Shown here one piece after another: positions 47,101 to 59,755 of a DNA stretch of 64,000 bases. Positions within the stretch are counted from its first letter, which is position 1. The number at the start of each line of letters is the position of its first letter. The translations under genes and the position numbers were made by a program. The stretch is from Paramacrobiotus metropolitanus (taxonomy: Eukaryota > Tardigrada > Eutardigrada > Parachela > Macrobiotidae), in contig NW_026570232.1 in NCBI RefSeq assembly GCF_019649055.1, forward strand, positions 1,054,001 through 1,118,000, read 5' to 3'. The notes under the pieces were generated by a model. It was not told the DNA's origin and did not search any database. It worked only from the letters and a program-made list of their open reading frames with translations.

Positions 47101-50100
47101 TGTCACTGCGTCCGTGATGGTCAATGCTGCTGTTGTGTCTAGTGCGGCGTCGGTACTGGTCGGCGCGTCGGTGGACACTGGAGAAGGCTCATCTGACACC
47201 GCGTCCGCAATGGTCGATGCTGCAGTTGTGTCTGGTGCGGCGTCGGTACTGGTCGGCGCGTCGGCAGAAACTGCAGGATTGGCATCTGTCACTGCGTCTG
47301 TGATGGCTGCGGCTTCGGTTGTATCCAGCGCAGCATCGGTACTGATCACAGCATCGGTTGACACTGCAGAAGGAGCTTCTGTCACTGCGTCCGTGATGGT
47401 CAATTCTGCTGTTGTGTCTGGTAAGGCGTCGGTACTGGTCTGTGCGTCGGTGGACATTGCAGAAGGCGCATCTGTCACCGCGTCCGTGCTGGTCGATGCT
47501 GCAGTTGTAACAATTGCAGCATCGGTACTGGTCAGATCGTCGGTGGACATGGCAGAAGGCGCATCTGTCACTGCGTCCGTGATGGTTGCGGCTTCAGTTG
47601 TATCCGGCGCTGTATCGGTACTGACCACAGCATCGGTTGACACTGCAGAAGGAGCTTCTGTCACTGCGTCCGTGATGGTCAATGCTGCTGTTGTGTCTGG
47701 TGGGGCGTCGGTACTGGTCGGCGCGTCGGTGGACACTGCAGAAGGCGCATCTGTCACTGCGTCTGTGATGGCTGCGGCTTCGGTTGTATCCAGCGCAGCA
47801 TCGGTACTGATCACAGCATCGGTTGACACTGCAGAATGAGCTTCTGTCACTGCGTCCGTGATGGTCAATGCTGCTGTTGTGTCTGGTAAGGCGTCGGTAC
47901 TGGTCTGTGCGTCGGTGGACATTGCAGAAGGCGCATCTGTCACCGCGTCCGTGCTGGTCGATGCTGCAGTTGTAACAATTGCAGCATCGGTACTGGTCAG
48001 ATCGTCGGTGGACATGGCAGAAGGCGCATCTGTCACTGCGTCCGTGATGGTTGCGGCTTCAGTTGTATCCGGCGCTGTATCGGTACTGACCACAGCATCG
48101 GTTGACACTGCAGAAGCCGCATCTGTCACTGCATCCGGTAGAATCGATGCTGCGGTCGTGTCTGGTGCGGCGTTGGTACTGGTCGGCGCTTCGGTGGACA
48201 TTGCAGAAGGAGCATCTGTTACCGCGTCCGCAATGGTCGATGCTGCAGTTGTGTCTAGTGCGGCGTCGGTACTGGTCGGCGCGTCGGTGGACATTGCAGA
48301 AGGAGCATCTGTTACCGCGTCCGCAATGGTCGATGCTGCAGTTGTGTCTGTTGCAGCGTCGGTACTGTTCGGCGCGTCGGTAGAAACTGCAGAATTGGCA
48401 TCTGTCACTGCGTTCGTGATGGCTGCGGCTTCGGTTGTATCCAGCCCAGCATCGGTACTGATCACAGCATCGGTTGACACTGCAGAAGTAGCATCTGTCA
48501 CTGCGTCCGTGATGGTCGATGCTGCAGTTGTGTCTAGTGCGGCGTCGGTACTGGTGGGCGCGTCGGTGGACATTGCAGAAGGAGCATCTGTTACCGCGTC
48601 CGCAATGGTCGATGCTGCAGTTGTGTCTGTTGCAGCGTCGGTACTGTTCGGCGCGTCGGTAGAAACTGCAGAATTGGCATCTGTCACTGCGTTCGTGATG
48701 GCTGCGGCTTCGGTTGTATCCAGCGCAGCATCGGTACTGATCACAGCATCGGTTGACACTGCAGAAGTAGCTTCTGTCACTGCGTCCGTGATGGTCAATT
48801 CTGCTGTTGTGTCTGGTAAGGCGTCGGTACTGGTCTGTGCGTCGGTGGACATTGCAGAAGGCGCATCTGTCACCGCGTCCGTGCTGGTCGATGCTGCAGT
48901 TGTAACAATTGCAGCATCGGTACTGGTCAGATCGTCGGTGGACATGGCAGAAGGCGCATCTGTCACTGCGTCCGTGATGGTTGCGGCTTCAGTTGTATCC
49001 GGCGCTGTATCGGTACTGACCACAGCATCGGTTGACACTGCAGAAGGAGCTTCTGTCACTGCGTCCGTGATGGTCAATGCTGCTGTTGTGTCTGGTGGGG
49101 CGTCGGTACTGGTCGGCGCGTCGGTGGACACTGCAGAAGGCGCATCTGTCACTGCGTCTGTGATGGCTGCGGCTTCGGTTGTATCCAGCGCAGCATCGGT
49201 ACTGATCACAGCATCGGTTGACACTGCAGAATGAGCTTCTGTCACTGCGTCCGTGATGGTCAATGCTGCTGTTGTGTCTGGTAAGGCGTCGGTACTGGTC
49301 TGTGCGTCGGTGGACATTGCAGAAGGCGCATCTGTCACCGCGTCCGTGCTGGTCGATGCTGCAGTTGTAACAATTGCAGCATCGGTACTGGTCAGATCGT
49401 CGGTGGACATGGCAGAAGGCGCATCTGTCACTGCGTCCGTGATGGTTGCGGCTTCAGTTGTATCCGGCGCTGTATCGGTACTGACCACAGCATCGGTTGA
49501 CACTGCAGAAGCCGCATCTGTCACTGCATCCGGTAGAATCGATGCTGCGGTCGTGTCTGGTGCGGCGTTGGTACTGGTCGGCGCTTCGGTGGACATTGCA
49601 GAAGGAGCATCTGTTACCGCGTCCGCAATGGTCGATGCTGCAGTTGTGTCTAGTGCGGCGTCGGTACTGGTCGGCGCGTCGGTGGACATTGCAGAAGGAG
49701 CATCTGTTACCGCGTCCGCAATGGTCGATGCTGCAGTTGTGTCTGTTGCAGCGTCGGTACTGTTCGGCGCGTCGGTAGAAACTGCAGAATTGGCATCTGT
49801 CACTGCGTTCGTGATGGCTGCGGCTTCGGTTGTATCCAGCCCAGCATCGGTACTGATCACAGCATCGGTTGACACTGCAGAAGTAGCATCTGTCACTGCG
49901 TCCGTGATGGTCGATGCTGCAGTTGTGTCTAGTGCGGCGTCGGTACTGGTGGGCGCGTCGGTGGACATTGCAGAAGGAGCATCTGTTACCGCGTCCGCAA
50001 TGGTCGATGCTGCAGTTGTGTCTGTTGCAGCGTCGGTACTGTTCGGCGCGTCGGTAGAAACTGCAGAATTGGCATCTGTCACTGCGTTCGTGATGGCTGC

Positions 50101-53100
50101 GGCTTCGGTTGTATCCAGCGCAGCATCGGTACTGATCACAGCATCGGTTGACACTGCAGAAGTAGCATCTGTCACTGGGTCCGTGATGGTCAATGCTGCT
50201 GTTGTGTCTAGTGCAGCATCGGTACTGGTCAGATCGTCGGTGGACATGGCAGAAGGCGCATCTGTCACTGCGTCCGTGATGGTTGCGGCTTCAGTTGTAT
50301 CCGGCGCAGTATCGGTACTGACCACAGCATCGGTTGACACTGCAGAAGGAGCTTCTGTCACTGCGTCCGTGATGGTCAATGCTGCTGTTGTGTCTGGTGG
50401 GGCGTCGGTACTGGTCGGCGCGTCGGTGGACACTGCAGAAGGCGCATCTGTCACTGCGTCTGTGATGGCTGCGGCTTCGGTTGTATCCAGCGCAGCATCG
50501 GTACTGATCACAGCATCGGTTGACACTGCAGAAGGAGCTTCTGTCACTGCGTCCGTGATGGTCAATTCTGCTGTTGTGTCTGGTAAGGCGTCGGTACTGG
50601 TCTGTGCGTCGGTGGACATTGCAGAAGGCGCATCTGTCACCGCGTCCGTGCTGGTCGATGCTGCAGTTGTTTCGATTGCAGCATCGGTACTGGTCAGATC
50701 GTCGGTGGACATGGCAGAAGGCGCATCTGTCACTGCGTCCGTGATGGTTGCGGCTTCAGTTGTATCCGGCGCTGTATCGGTACTGACCACAGCATCGGTT
50801 GACACTGCAGAAGGAGCTTCTGTCACTGCGTCCGTGATGGTCAATGCTGCTGTTGTGTCTGGTGGGGCGTCGGTACTGGTCGGCGCGTCGGTGGACACTG
50901 CAGAAGGCGCATCTGTCACTGCGTCTGTGATGGCTGCGGCTTCGGTTGTATCCAGCGCAGCATCGGTACTGATCACAGCATCGGTTGACACTGCAGAATG
51001 AGCTTCTGTCACTGCGTCCGTGATGGTCAATGCTGCTGTTGTGTCTGGTAAGGCGTCGGTACTGGTCTGTGCGTCGGTGGACATTGCAGAAGGCGCATCT
51101 GTCACCGCGTCCGTGCTGGTCGATGCTGCAGTTGTAACAATTGCAGCATCGGTACTGGTCAGATCGTCGGTGGACATGGCAGAAGGCGCATCTGTCACTG
51201 CGTCCGTGATGGTTGCGGCTTCAGTTGTATCCGGCGCTGTATCGGTACTGACCACAGCATCGGTTGACACTGCAGAAGCCGCATCTGTCACTGCATCCGG
51301 TAGAATCGATGCTGCGGTCGTGTCTGGTGCGGCGTTGGTACTGGTCGGCGCTTCGGTGGACATTGCAGAAGGAGCATCTGTTACCGCGTCCGCAATGGTC
51401 GATGCTGCAGTTGTGTCTAGTGCGGCGTCGGTACTGGTCGGCGCGTCGGTGGACATTGCAGAAGGAGCATCTGTTACCGCGTCCGCAATGGTCGATGCTG
51501 CAGTTGTGTCTGTTGCAGCGTCGGTACTGTTCGGCGCGTCGGTAGAAACTGCAGAATTGGCATCTGTCACTGCGTTCGTGATGGCTGCGGCTTCGGTTGT
51601 ATCCAGCCCAGCATCGGTACTGATCACAGCATCGGTTGACACTGCAGAAGTAGCATCTGTCACTGCGTCCGTGATGGTCGATGCTGCAGTTGTGTCTAGT
51701 GCGGCGTCGGTACTGGTGGGCGCGTCGGTGGACATTGCAGAAGGAGCATCTGTTACCGCGTCCGCAATGGTCGATGCTGCAGTTGTGTCTGTTGCAGCGT
51801 CGGTACTGTTCGGCGCGTCGGTAGAAACTGCAGAATTGGCATCTGTCACTGCGTTCGTGATGGCTGCGGCTTCGGTTGTATCCAGCGCAGCATCGGTACT
51901 GATCACAGCATCGGTTGACACTGCAGAAGTAGCATCTGTCACTGGGTCCGTGATGGTCAATGCTGCTGTTGTGTCTAGTGCAGCATCGGTACTGGTCAGA
52001 TCGTCGGTGGACATGGCAGAAGGCGCATCTGTCACTGCGTCCGTGATGGTTGCGGCTTCAGTTGTATCCGGCGCAGTATCGGTACTGACCACAGCATCGG
52101 TTGACACTGCAGAAGGAGCTTCTGTCACTGCGTCCGTGATGGTCAATGCTGCTGTTGTGTCTGGTGGGGCGTCGGTACTGGTCGGCGCGTCGGTGGACAC
52201 TGCAGAAGGCGCATCTGTCACTGCGTCTGTGATGGCTGCGGCTTCGGTTGTATCCAGCGCAGCATCGGTACTGATCACAGCATCGGTTGACACTGCAGAA
52301 GGAGCTTCTGTCACTGCGTCCGTGATGGTCAATTCTGCTGTTGTGTCTGGTAAGGCGTCGGTACTGGTCTGTGCGTCGGTGGACATTGCAGAAGGCGCAT
52401 CTGTCACCGCGTCCGTGCTGGTCGATGCTGCAGTTGTTTCGATTGCAGCATCGGTACTGGTCAGATCGTCGGTGGACATGGCAGAAGGCGCATCTGTCAC
52501 TGCGTCCGTGATGGTTGCGGCTTCAGTTGTATCCGGCGCTGTATCGGTACTGACCACAGCATCGGTTGACACTGCAGAAGGAGCTTCTGTCACTGCGTCC
52601 GTGATGGTCAATGCTGCTGTTGTGTCTGGTGGGGCGTCGGTACTGGTCGGCGCGTCGGTGGACACTGCAGAAGGCGCATCTGTCACTGCGTCTGTGATGG
52701 CTGCGGCTTCGGTTGTATCCAGCGCAGCATCGGTACTGATCACAGCATCGGTTGACACTGCAGAATGAGCTTCTGTCACTGCGTCCGTGATGGTCAATGC
52801 TGCTGTTGTGTCTGGTAAGGCGTCGGTACTGGTCTGTGCGTCGGTGGACATTGCAGAAGGCGCATCTGTCACCGCGTCCGTGCTGGTCGATGCTGCAGTT
52901 GTAACAATTGCAGCATCGGTACTGGTCAGATCGTCGGTGGACATGGCAGAAGGCGCATCTGTCACTGCGTCCGTGATGGTTGCGGCTTCAGTTGTATCCG
53001 GCGCTGTATCGGTACTGACCACAGCATCGGTTGACACTGCAGAAGCCGCATCTGTCACTGCATCCGGTAGAATCGATGCTGCGGTCGTGTCTGGTGCGGC

Positions 53101-56100
53101 GTTGGTACTGGTCGGCGCTTCGGTGGACATTGCAGAAGGAGCATCTGTTACCGCGTCCGCAATGGTCGATGCTGCAGTTGTGTCTAGTGCGGCGTCGGTA
53201 CTGGTCGGCGCGTCGGTGGACATTGCAGAAGGAGCATCTGTTACCGCGTCCGCAATGGTCGATGCTGCAGTTGTGTCTGTTGCAGCGTCGGTACTGTTCG
53301 GCGCGTCGGTAGAAACTGCAGAATTGGCATCTGTCACTGCGTTCGTGATGGCTGCGGCTTCGGTTGTATCCAGCCCAGCATCGGTACTGATCACAGCATC
53401 GGTTGACACTGCAGAAGTAGCATCTGACACCGCGTCCGTGGTGGCCGATGCTGCGGTTGTGTCTGGTGCGGCGTCGGTATTGATCGGCGCGTCGGTGGAA
53501 ACTGCAGAGTTGGCATCTCTCGGTAGCATCACAGCATCGGTTGAGACTACAGAAGGAGCATCTGTCACTGCGTTCGTGATGGCTGCGGCTTCGGTTGTAT
53601 CCAGCGCAGCATCGGTACTGATCACAGCATCGGTTGACACTGCAGAAGTAGCATCTGTCACTGCGTCCGTGATGGTCGATGCTGCAGTTGTGTCTAGTGC
53701 GGCGTCGGTACTGGTGGGCGCGTCGGTGGACATTGCAGAAGGAGCATCTGTTACCGCGTCCGCAATGGTCGATGCTGCAGTTGTGTCTGTTGCAGCGTCG
53801 GTACTGTTCGGCGCGTCGGTAGAAACTGCAGAATTGGCATCTGTCACTGCGTTCGTGATGGCTGCGGCTTCGGTTGTATCCAGCGCAGCATCGGTACTGA
53901 TCACAGCATCGGTTGACACTGCAGAAGGAGCTTCTGTCACTGCGTCCGTGATGGTCAATTCTGCTGTTGTGTCTGGTAAGGCGTCGGTACTGGTCTGTGC
54001 GTCGGTGGACATTGCAGAAGGCGCATCTGTCACCGCGTCCGTGCTGGTCGATGCTGCAGTTGTAACAATTGCAGCATCGGTACTGGTCAGATCGTCGGTG
54101 GACATGGCAGAAGGCGCATCTGTCACTGCGTCCGTGATGGTTGCGGCTTCAGTTGTATCAGGCGCTGTATCGGTACTGACCACAGCATCGGTTGACACTG
54201 CAGAAGGCGCATCTGTCACTGCGTCCGTGATGTTCGATGCTGCAGTTGTGTCTAGTGCGGCGTCGGTACTGGTCGGCGCGTCGGTGGACATTGCAGAAGG
54301 AGCATCTGTTACCGCGTCCGCAATGGTCGATGCTGCAGTTGTGTCTGTTGCAGCGTCGGTACTGTTCGGCGCGTCGGTAGAAACTGCAGAATTGGCATCT
54401 GTCACTGCGTTCGTGATGGCTGCGGCTTCGGTTGTATCCAGCGCAGCATCGGTACTGATCACAGCATCGGTTGACACTGCAGAAGTAGCATCTGTCACTG
54501 CGTCCGTGATGGTCAATGCTGCTGTTGTGTCTAGTGCGGCGTCGGTACTGGTCGGCGCGTCGGTGGACACTGGAGAAGGCGCATCTGACACTACGTCCGT
54601 GATGGTCGATGCTGCAGTTGTGTCAATTACAGCATCGGTACTGGACTGTGCGTCGGTGGACACTGCAGAAGGCGCATCCGTCACTGCGTATTTAATGGCT
54701 GCGGGTTCAGTTGTATCTGGTGCGGCATCGGTACTGGTCGGCGCGTCGGTGGACACTGCAGAAGGCGCATCTGACACCGCCTCTTTAATGGCTGCGGCTT
54801 CAGTTGTATATGGTGCGGCATCGGTACTGGTGGGCGCGTCAGTGGACACGGCAGAAGGCGCATCTGACACCGCGTCCGCAATGGTCGATGCTGCAGTTGT
54901 ATCAATTGCAGCATCGGTACTGGTCGGCGCGTCGGTGGACACTGCAGAAAGCGCATCTGTCACTGCGTCTGTGATGGTTGCGGCTTCAGTTGTGTCAGGC
55001 GCAGCATCGGTATTGACCACAGCATCCGCTGACACTGCAGAAGGCGTATCTGTCACTGCATCCGGTAGAATCGATGCTGCGGTTCTGTCTGGTGCGGCGT
55101 CGGTACTACCCAGCGGGTCGGTGGACACTGCAGAAGGCGCATCTGTTACCGCGTCCGTGTTGGTCGATGCTGCAGTTGTGTCTGGTGCGGCGTCGGTACT
55201 AGTCAGCGCGTCGGTGGACACTGCAGAAGACGCATCCGTCACTGCGTCTTTAATGGCTGCGGCTTCAGTTGTATCTGGTGCGGCACCGGTACTTGTCGGC
55301 GCGTCGGTGGACACTGCAGAAGGCGCATATGACACTGCGTCCGCGTTGGTCGATGCTGGAGTTGTGTTTGGTGCGGCGTCGGTACTGGTCGGCGCGCGGG
55401 TAGAAGTGTCAAAATTTCCATCTGCCACTGCGTCTGTGATGGTCGATGCTGCAGTTGTGTCTGGTGTGGCGTCGGTACTAGTCAGCGCGTCGATAGAAAC
55501 TGCAGAATTGGGATCTGTCACTGCGTCCGTGATGGTCGATGCTGCAGTTGTATCAATTGCAGCATCGGTACTGACCACAGCATCGGCTGACACTGCAGAA
55601 GGCGTATCTGTCACTGCATCCGGTAGAATCGATGCTGCGGTTGTGTCTGGTGCGGCGTCGGTTCTGGTCAGCGCGTCGGTCCACACTGCAGAAGGCGCAT
55701 CTGACACTGCGTCCGTGGTGGTCGATGCTGCAGTTGTGTCTGGTCTGGCATTTGTCGTTGCTACGGTCGAACGGTCAACGAGGGCGACTGTTGTGCTTTC
55801 AGTATGCGCAGCTGTGTCTGCAGCAGCTGCCGTTGACGTATCTGTTGCCACGTCGGTAACCGTTGCTGCTGCCGTTGCATCTGGTACAGCATCGGTGCTG
55901 GTCACTGTGCCGGCTGGCGATGCGTCCGGCGCTGCGGTCGACATGGTCGCTGCTGCAGTTGTATCAATTACAGCAACGGCACTGATCGGCACGTCGGTGG
56001 AAACTGCAGAAGAGGCATCTGTTACTGCTTCCGGTAGAATCGATGCTGCGGTTGTGTGAGGTGCGGCGTCGGTACTGGTCAGCTCGTCGGTGGACACTGC

Positions 56101-59100
56101 AGAAGGCGCATCTGTCACTGCGTCCGTGATGGTTGCGGCTTCAGTTGTATCCGGCGCAGCATCGGTACTGATCACAGCATCGGTTGACACAGCAGATGGC
56201 GCATCTGTCACCGCGTCCGTGTTGGTCGATGCTGCAGTTGTGTCTTTTGCGGAATCGGTACTGGTCGGCGCGTCGGTAGAAACTGCAGAATTGGCATCTG
56301 TCACTGCGTCCGTGTTGGTCGATGCTGCAGTTGTATTAATTGCAGCATCGGTACTTGTCGGCGCGTCGGTTGACACTGCAGAAGGCGCATCTGTCACTGG
56401 GTCTGTGATGGTTGCGGCTTCAGTTGTGTCAGGCGCAGCATCGGTACTGACCACAGCATCGGCTGACACTGCAGAAGGCGCATCTGTCACTGCGTCTGTG
56501 ATGGTTGCGGCTTCAGTTGTGTCAGGCGCAGCATCGGTACTGATCACGGCATCGGTTGATACTGCAGTTGTGTCTGGTGCGGAATCGGTACTGGTCGGCG
56601 CGTCGGTAAAAACTGCAGAATTGACATCTGTCACTGCGTCCGTGTTGGTCGGTGCTGCAGTTGTATCAATTGCAGCATCGGTACTGGTCTGTGAGTCGGT
56701 GGACACTGCAGAAGGCGCATCTGTCACTGGGTCTGTGATGGTTGCGGCTTCAGTTGTGTCAGGCGCAGCATCGGTACTGACCACAGCATCGGCTGACACT
56801 GCAGAAGGCGCATCTGTCACCGCGTCTGTGTTGGTCGATGCCGTCGTTGTGTCTAGTGCGGCGTCGGTACTGATCGGTGCGTCGGTGGAAACTGCAAAAG
56901 AGTCATCTGTCACTGCGTTCGTGATGGTCGATCCTGCAGTTGTGTCTGGTGCGGCGTCGGTACTGGTCAGCGCGTCGGTGGACAGTTCAGCAGGCGCATC
57001 TGTCACTGCGTTCGCGATGGTCGACACTGCAATCGTATCTGGTCCGGCATCGCTCGTAGTCACGACGTCGGTTGACACTGCAGACGGCGCTTCGGTCACT
57101 GCGTCGGTAACCGTCGCTTCTGCAGTTGTACCTAGTGCGTCATCGGTGCTGGTGACTGTGTCGGTTGACGATGCATCTGTTGCTGCGTCCGTTATGGCCG
57201 CATTTGAAGTTGTGTCTGTTCCGGCATCTGTCGTTGCTGCGGTGACAAGGTCAGCGGAAGCGGCTGTTGTGCTTTTAATATCCACAGCTGTGTTTGCAGG
57301 AGCTGCCATTGACGTATCTGCCGGTGCGTCGGTAACCGTTGCTGTTGCAGTTTTATCTGGCGCAGCATCGGTGCTGGTCACGGTGTCGGTTGATACTGCA
57401 GAAGGCGCAGCTGTTACTGCGTCCTTGATGGTCGATGTTGCAGTTGTACCTGGTTGGGCATCGCTGGTGGTCACGGCGTCGCTGGTGGTCACTGGGTCGT
57501 ACGACACTGCAGAAGGCGCATCTGTCACTACTTCCTTAGCGGTCGATGCTGGAGTTGTATCTGGTGCGGCATCAGTACTGGTCACAACGTCGGTTGTCGC
57601 ATCTGTGGCAAAGTCACCCTTTGCAGCGTCCGTGCTACTTCCGGATTCTGTTGCTGCATTGGTTGTCACAGCCGTAGATGCGTCGGTCGGTGCCTCAGAC
57701 ACCGCTTCTGGCTGAATCGTTTCCGACACGGATGCCTCAGTAACCGCGACAGTTATTTGTTTTGGCTGACCATCAGTTTGAGCGCCGTAAGCTTGATTGT
57801 CAAATGCATTACGGGCTTCTGCTACGGTTGTCGTTTGATCCTTTCCTGGAGGTGTCGTTGTTGCATCAGTTGTGCCAACCACGCTTAATGATGCGTTTCC
57901 TGCTCCGTTTTTGGGCTTAATGTCTTCAACACCTATCAGAATATCGTTTTTAAACGCTGCAGGTGTTTCCTCTTGGTTGGTTGGCATGGTAACATTGTCG
58001 GGTTCCAGCTCGATCAATAGCATAAAGGGTGTTTCTTCCTCTGAGGGTGTTCGAGGCAATACGTTAGTGTTAATTGCCGGGACCGCAGCTGCTGCAGAAA
58101 CTTTTGCAGTCTTTTTCGGCTTTCTGCGTATTGGAAACGGCGCACCCTTGCTTGGCTTTTTCTTTTTGGCAGCAAATTTTTTAGGAGTGGGAGGTGACTG
58201 GGTCAGTGATTCCGTTAGGGGCACTATTCTTACTGGTGGGACCACCTGAGCCCGAGAAAGCGAATACGGTTTGTGCTGGCTCGTCCTTCCAGCCAGATCT
58301 GAGGGCGGTATGCGTTTTCTTTCCGTTTGCGCTTGGATTTGGGTCTTCTTTATTGCAAACTGGGTCTGTTCGCGCTCATTCTGGACTGCCTGATTGGCAT
58401 CTGGCAAAAATGGCGATTTCCATCTGTTGACAGAGGGTCTCTGTTTTGCCGATGTACTGGAACAAAATCACGTACTCATCAGGCGGAATAATATAACACG
58501 GGTCTCTATCGCACTGTGGAGAAATTTCTCGCTTGGATCGATACTTATTTATTAAGCTCCGACCTGCATTGTATTTCGTTCATACCTGTTTTTAATTGCA
58601 TACTGCGCTCGTTGGGAGTATCCGTTCGATTGTGAGCTTTCTGGCAGAATTTGTCGTTGGCTGACCGCTGAAAGAGCACCTCCCTGCGGACCTATCTGGG
58701 CACTAATGATTTGCTTCCAAGGTTCTATAAGGAAAAGCGTTATGTTGCCGTTGTCTGTTAGGAGTAAATTTACCGATTTGGAACTACAGGCATACCTGGT
58801 GCATATTCCGTTTCATTATAGTAACGCCTGAATGGTAAATCAACCGGAGCGGTTCCTGTCCGTAGCCGCTCGCCGGTAAGCGTCCTGTTGCGAAAGATCT
58901 GATTCTGTGGCAATGGTCTCGATTCAAGATTGTTATTTGCCGGACGTCGCATCGAATTCGACTGGCGATAGTTTCGGCTGTCGGGTGGGACACGATTGGG
59001 AAACTGCCAGAAAGAATCGATAGCTGGCACACGGAAGCTCGTCAAAGCAACAGAAGATTCACGCCTTACCGGTGGATCTGGGTATTGGTGTACTCTAGAA

Positions 59101-59755
59101 GGCGTATCTAAACTATCGTCATAACGGATCCCGGGTTGGAATTGTCGGACAACGCGCAACAGAGTTCTTTCCAAGGACGGATCTTCGTCAGCCCGGAAAG
59201 AGTCGTACGATACCGGGTGCGCCATTATGGTCCAGGACAGCATAACAACAAACTGCAATAAATTATACGTATATTAATGACCCGCTGATAAATACGTGAA
59301 TAAACTGTTAATTATCGAAGGCTTAGGCTCGCAATCATTTTGGCAGAAGTCAAATTAGTAATTTTCGTCCATAACTATAAAGACGTGATTGGAAAACGGG
59401 AATGCGAAGCAAGAAAGGGTAAAAAGTTGAGAAATGGTAGCAAAATATTCGTGCAGCAGCCACTATAGCCCTTATGAATGGGAAAAATTAATACAAATAT
59501 TTCGTGTAGATTTGAATTAAAGACACCTGAGACAATTGTTACTGTCCCTTAACAAAGAAAAACTTTATTAAACGCTTTTCCAGTTTAAAAGGTCACGAGT
59601 ATACCACTGGCAGTTAAAAGAGTATAATTATGCTACACATGTACCATCAGGCATGCAATGCAATAAAACAAAAGTACTTGTACTAATGTTTCACTCACCA
59701 AAACAATCGAAAAGTTTCCGCCGTAAATCCGATGGAGATTCCGTAAAACGGACAT
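41131..59755 (-). CDS. Giant secreted mucin-like protein with about 170 31-residue repeats
   Basis: Three exons join in phase: 59699-59755, 58774-59252 and 41131-58423, 17,829 nt, about 5,942 aa. Exon 1 (MSVLRNLHRIYGGNFSIVL) continues into FVVMLSWTIMAHP to form the signal peptide. Exon 2 has RVVRQFQPG and an Arg/Pro/Asn-rich region with NRT and NET glycosylation sites. The third, uninterrupted 17.3-kb exon starts with a basic block (KKFAAKKKKPSKG, IRRKPKKTAK), then repeats from about residue 440 to 5,750 of the type STDAPTSTDAALDTTAAS + TITDAVTDAPSAV. These contain almost only S, T, D, A, V, P, I, L, N and M, with no Cys and almost no Lys or aromatics. A unique Ala/Ser-rich end finishes at LEREHST. 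The repeats should be disordered, very acidic and densely O-glycosylatable. No lectin, chitin-binding or anchor domain is visible. Confidence 0.85.
41650..57640 (-). repeat. Coding minisatellite, 93-bp unit with higher-order blocks
   Basis: The unit is 93 bp (31 codons). A few units are 45 bp (15 codons, containing LPRDANSAV or QPRDANSAV). Equivalent positions recur at 44048, 45953, 47858, 49253, 51020 and 52787, giving block lengths 1905, 1905, 1395, 1767 and 1767. These equal 20 units plus one 45-bp unit (twice), 15 units, and 19 units (twice). The two 1767-bp blocks translate identically as far as I can see. Block edges outside 44-55 kb are more diverged. The limits given are approximate. 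Confidence 0.9.

Noticed and set aside
41650-57640. CRISPR-like or satellite array
   Set aside because: Units are directly adjacent with no unique spacers, an exact codon-multiple period and an intact frame. The host is a eukaryote.
41441-57888. Long plus-strand open frames (up to 1090 codons) opposite the giant repeat gene
   Set aside because: They are the antisense of an array built almost only from RNY-type codons (GAY, GCN, ACN, GTN), whose complement is also stop-poor. They break at the same repeat position in each block, have no signal or domain, and the minus frame has coherent upstream exons.
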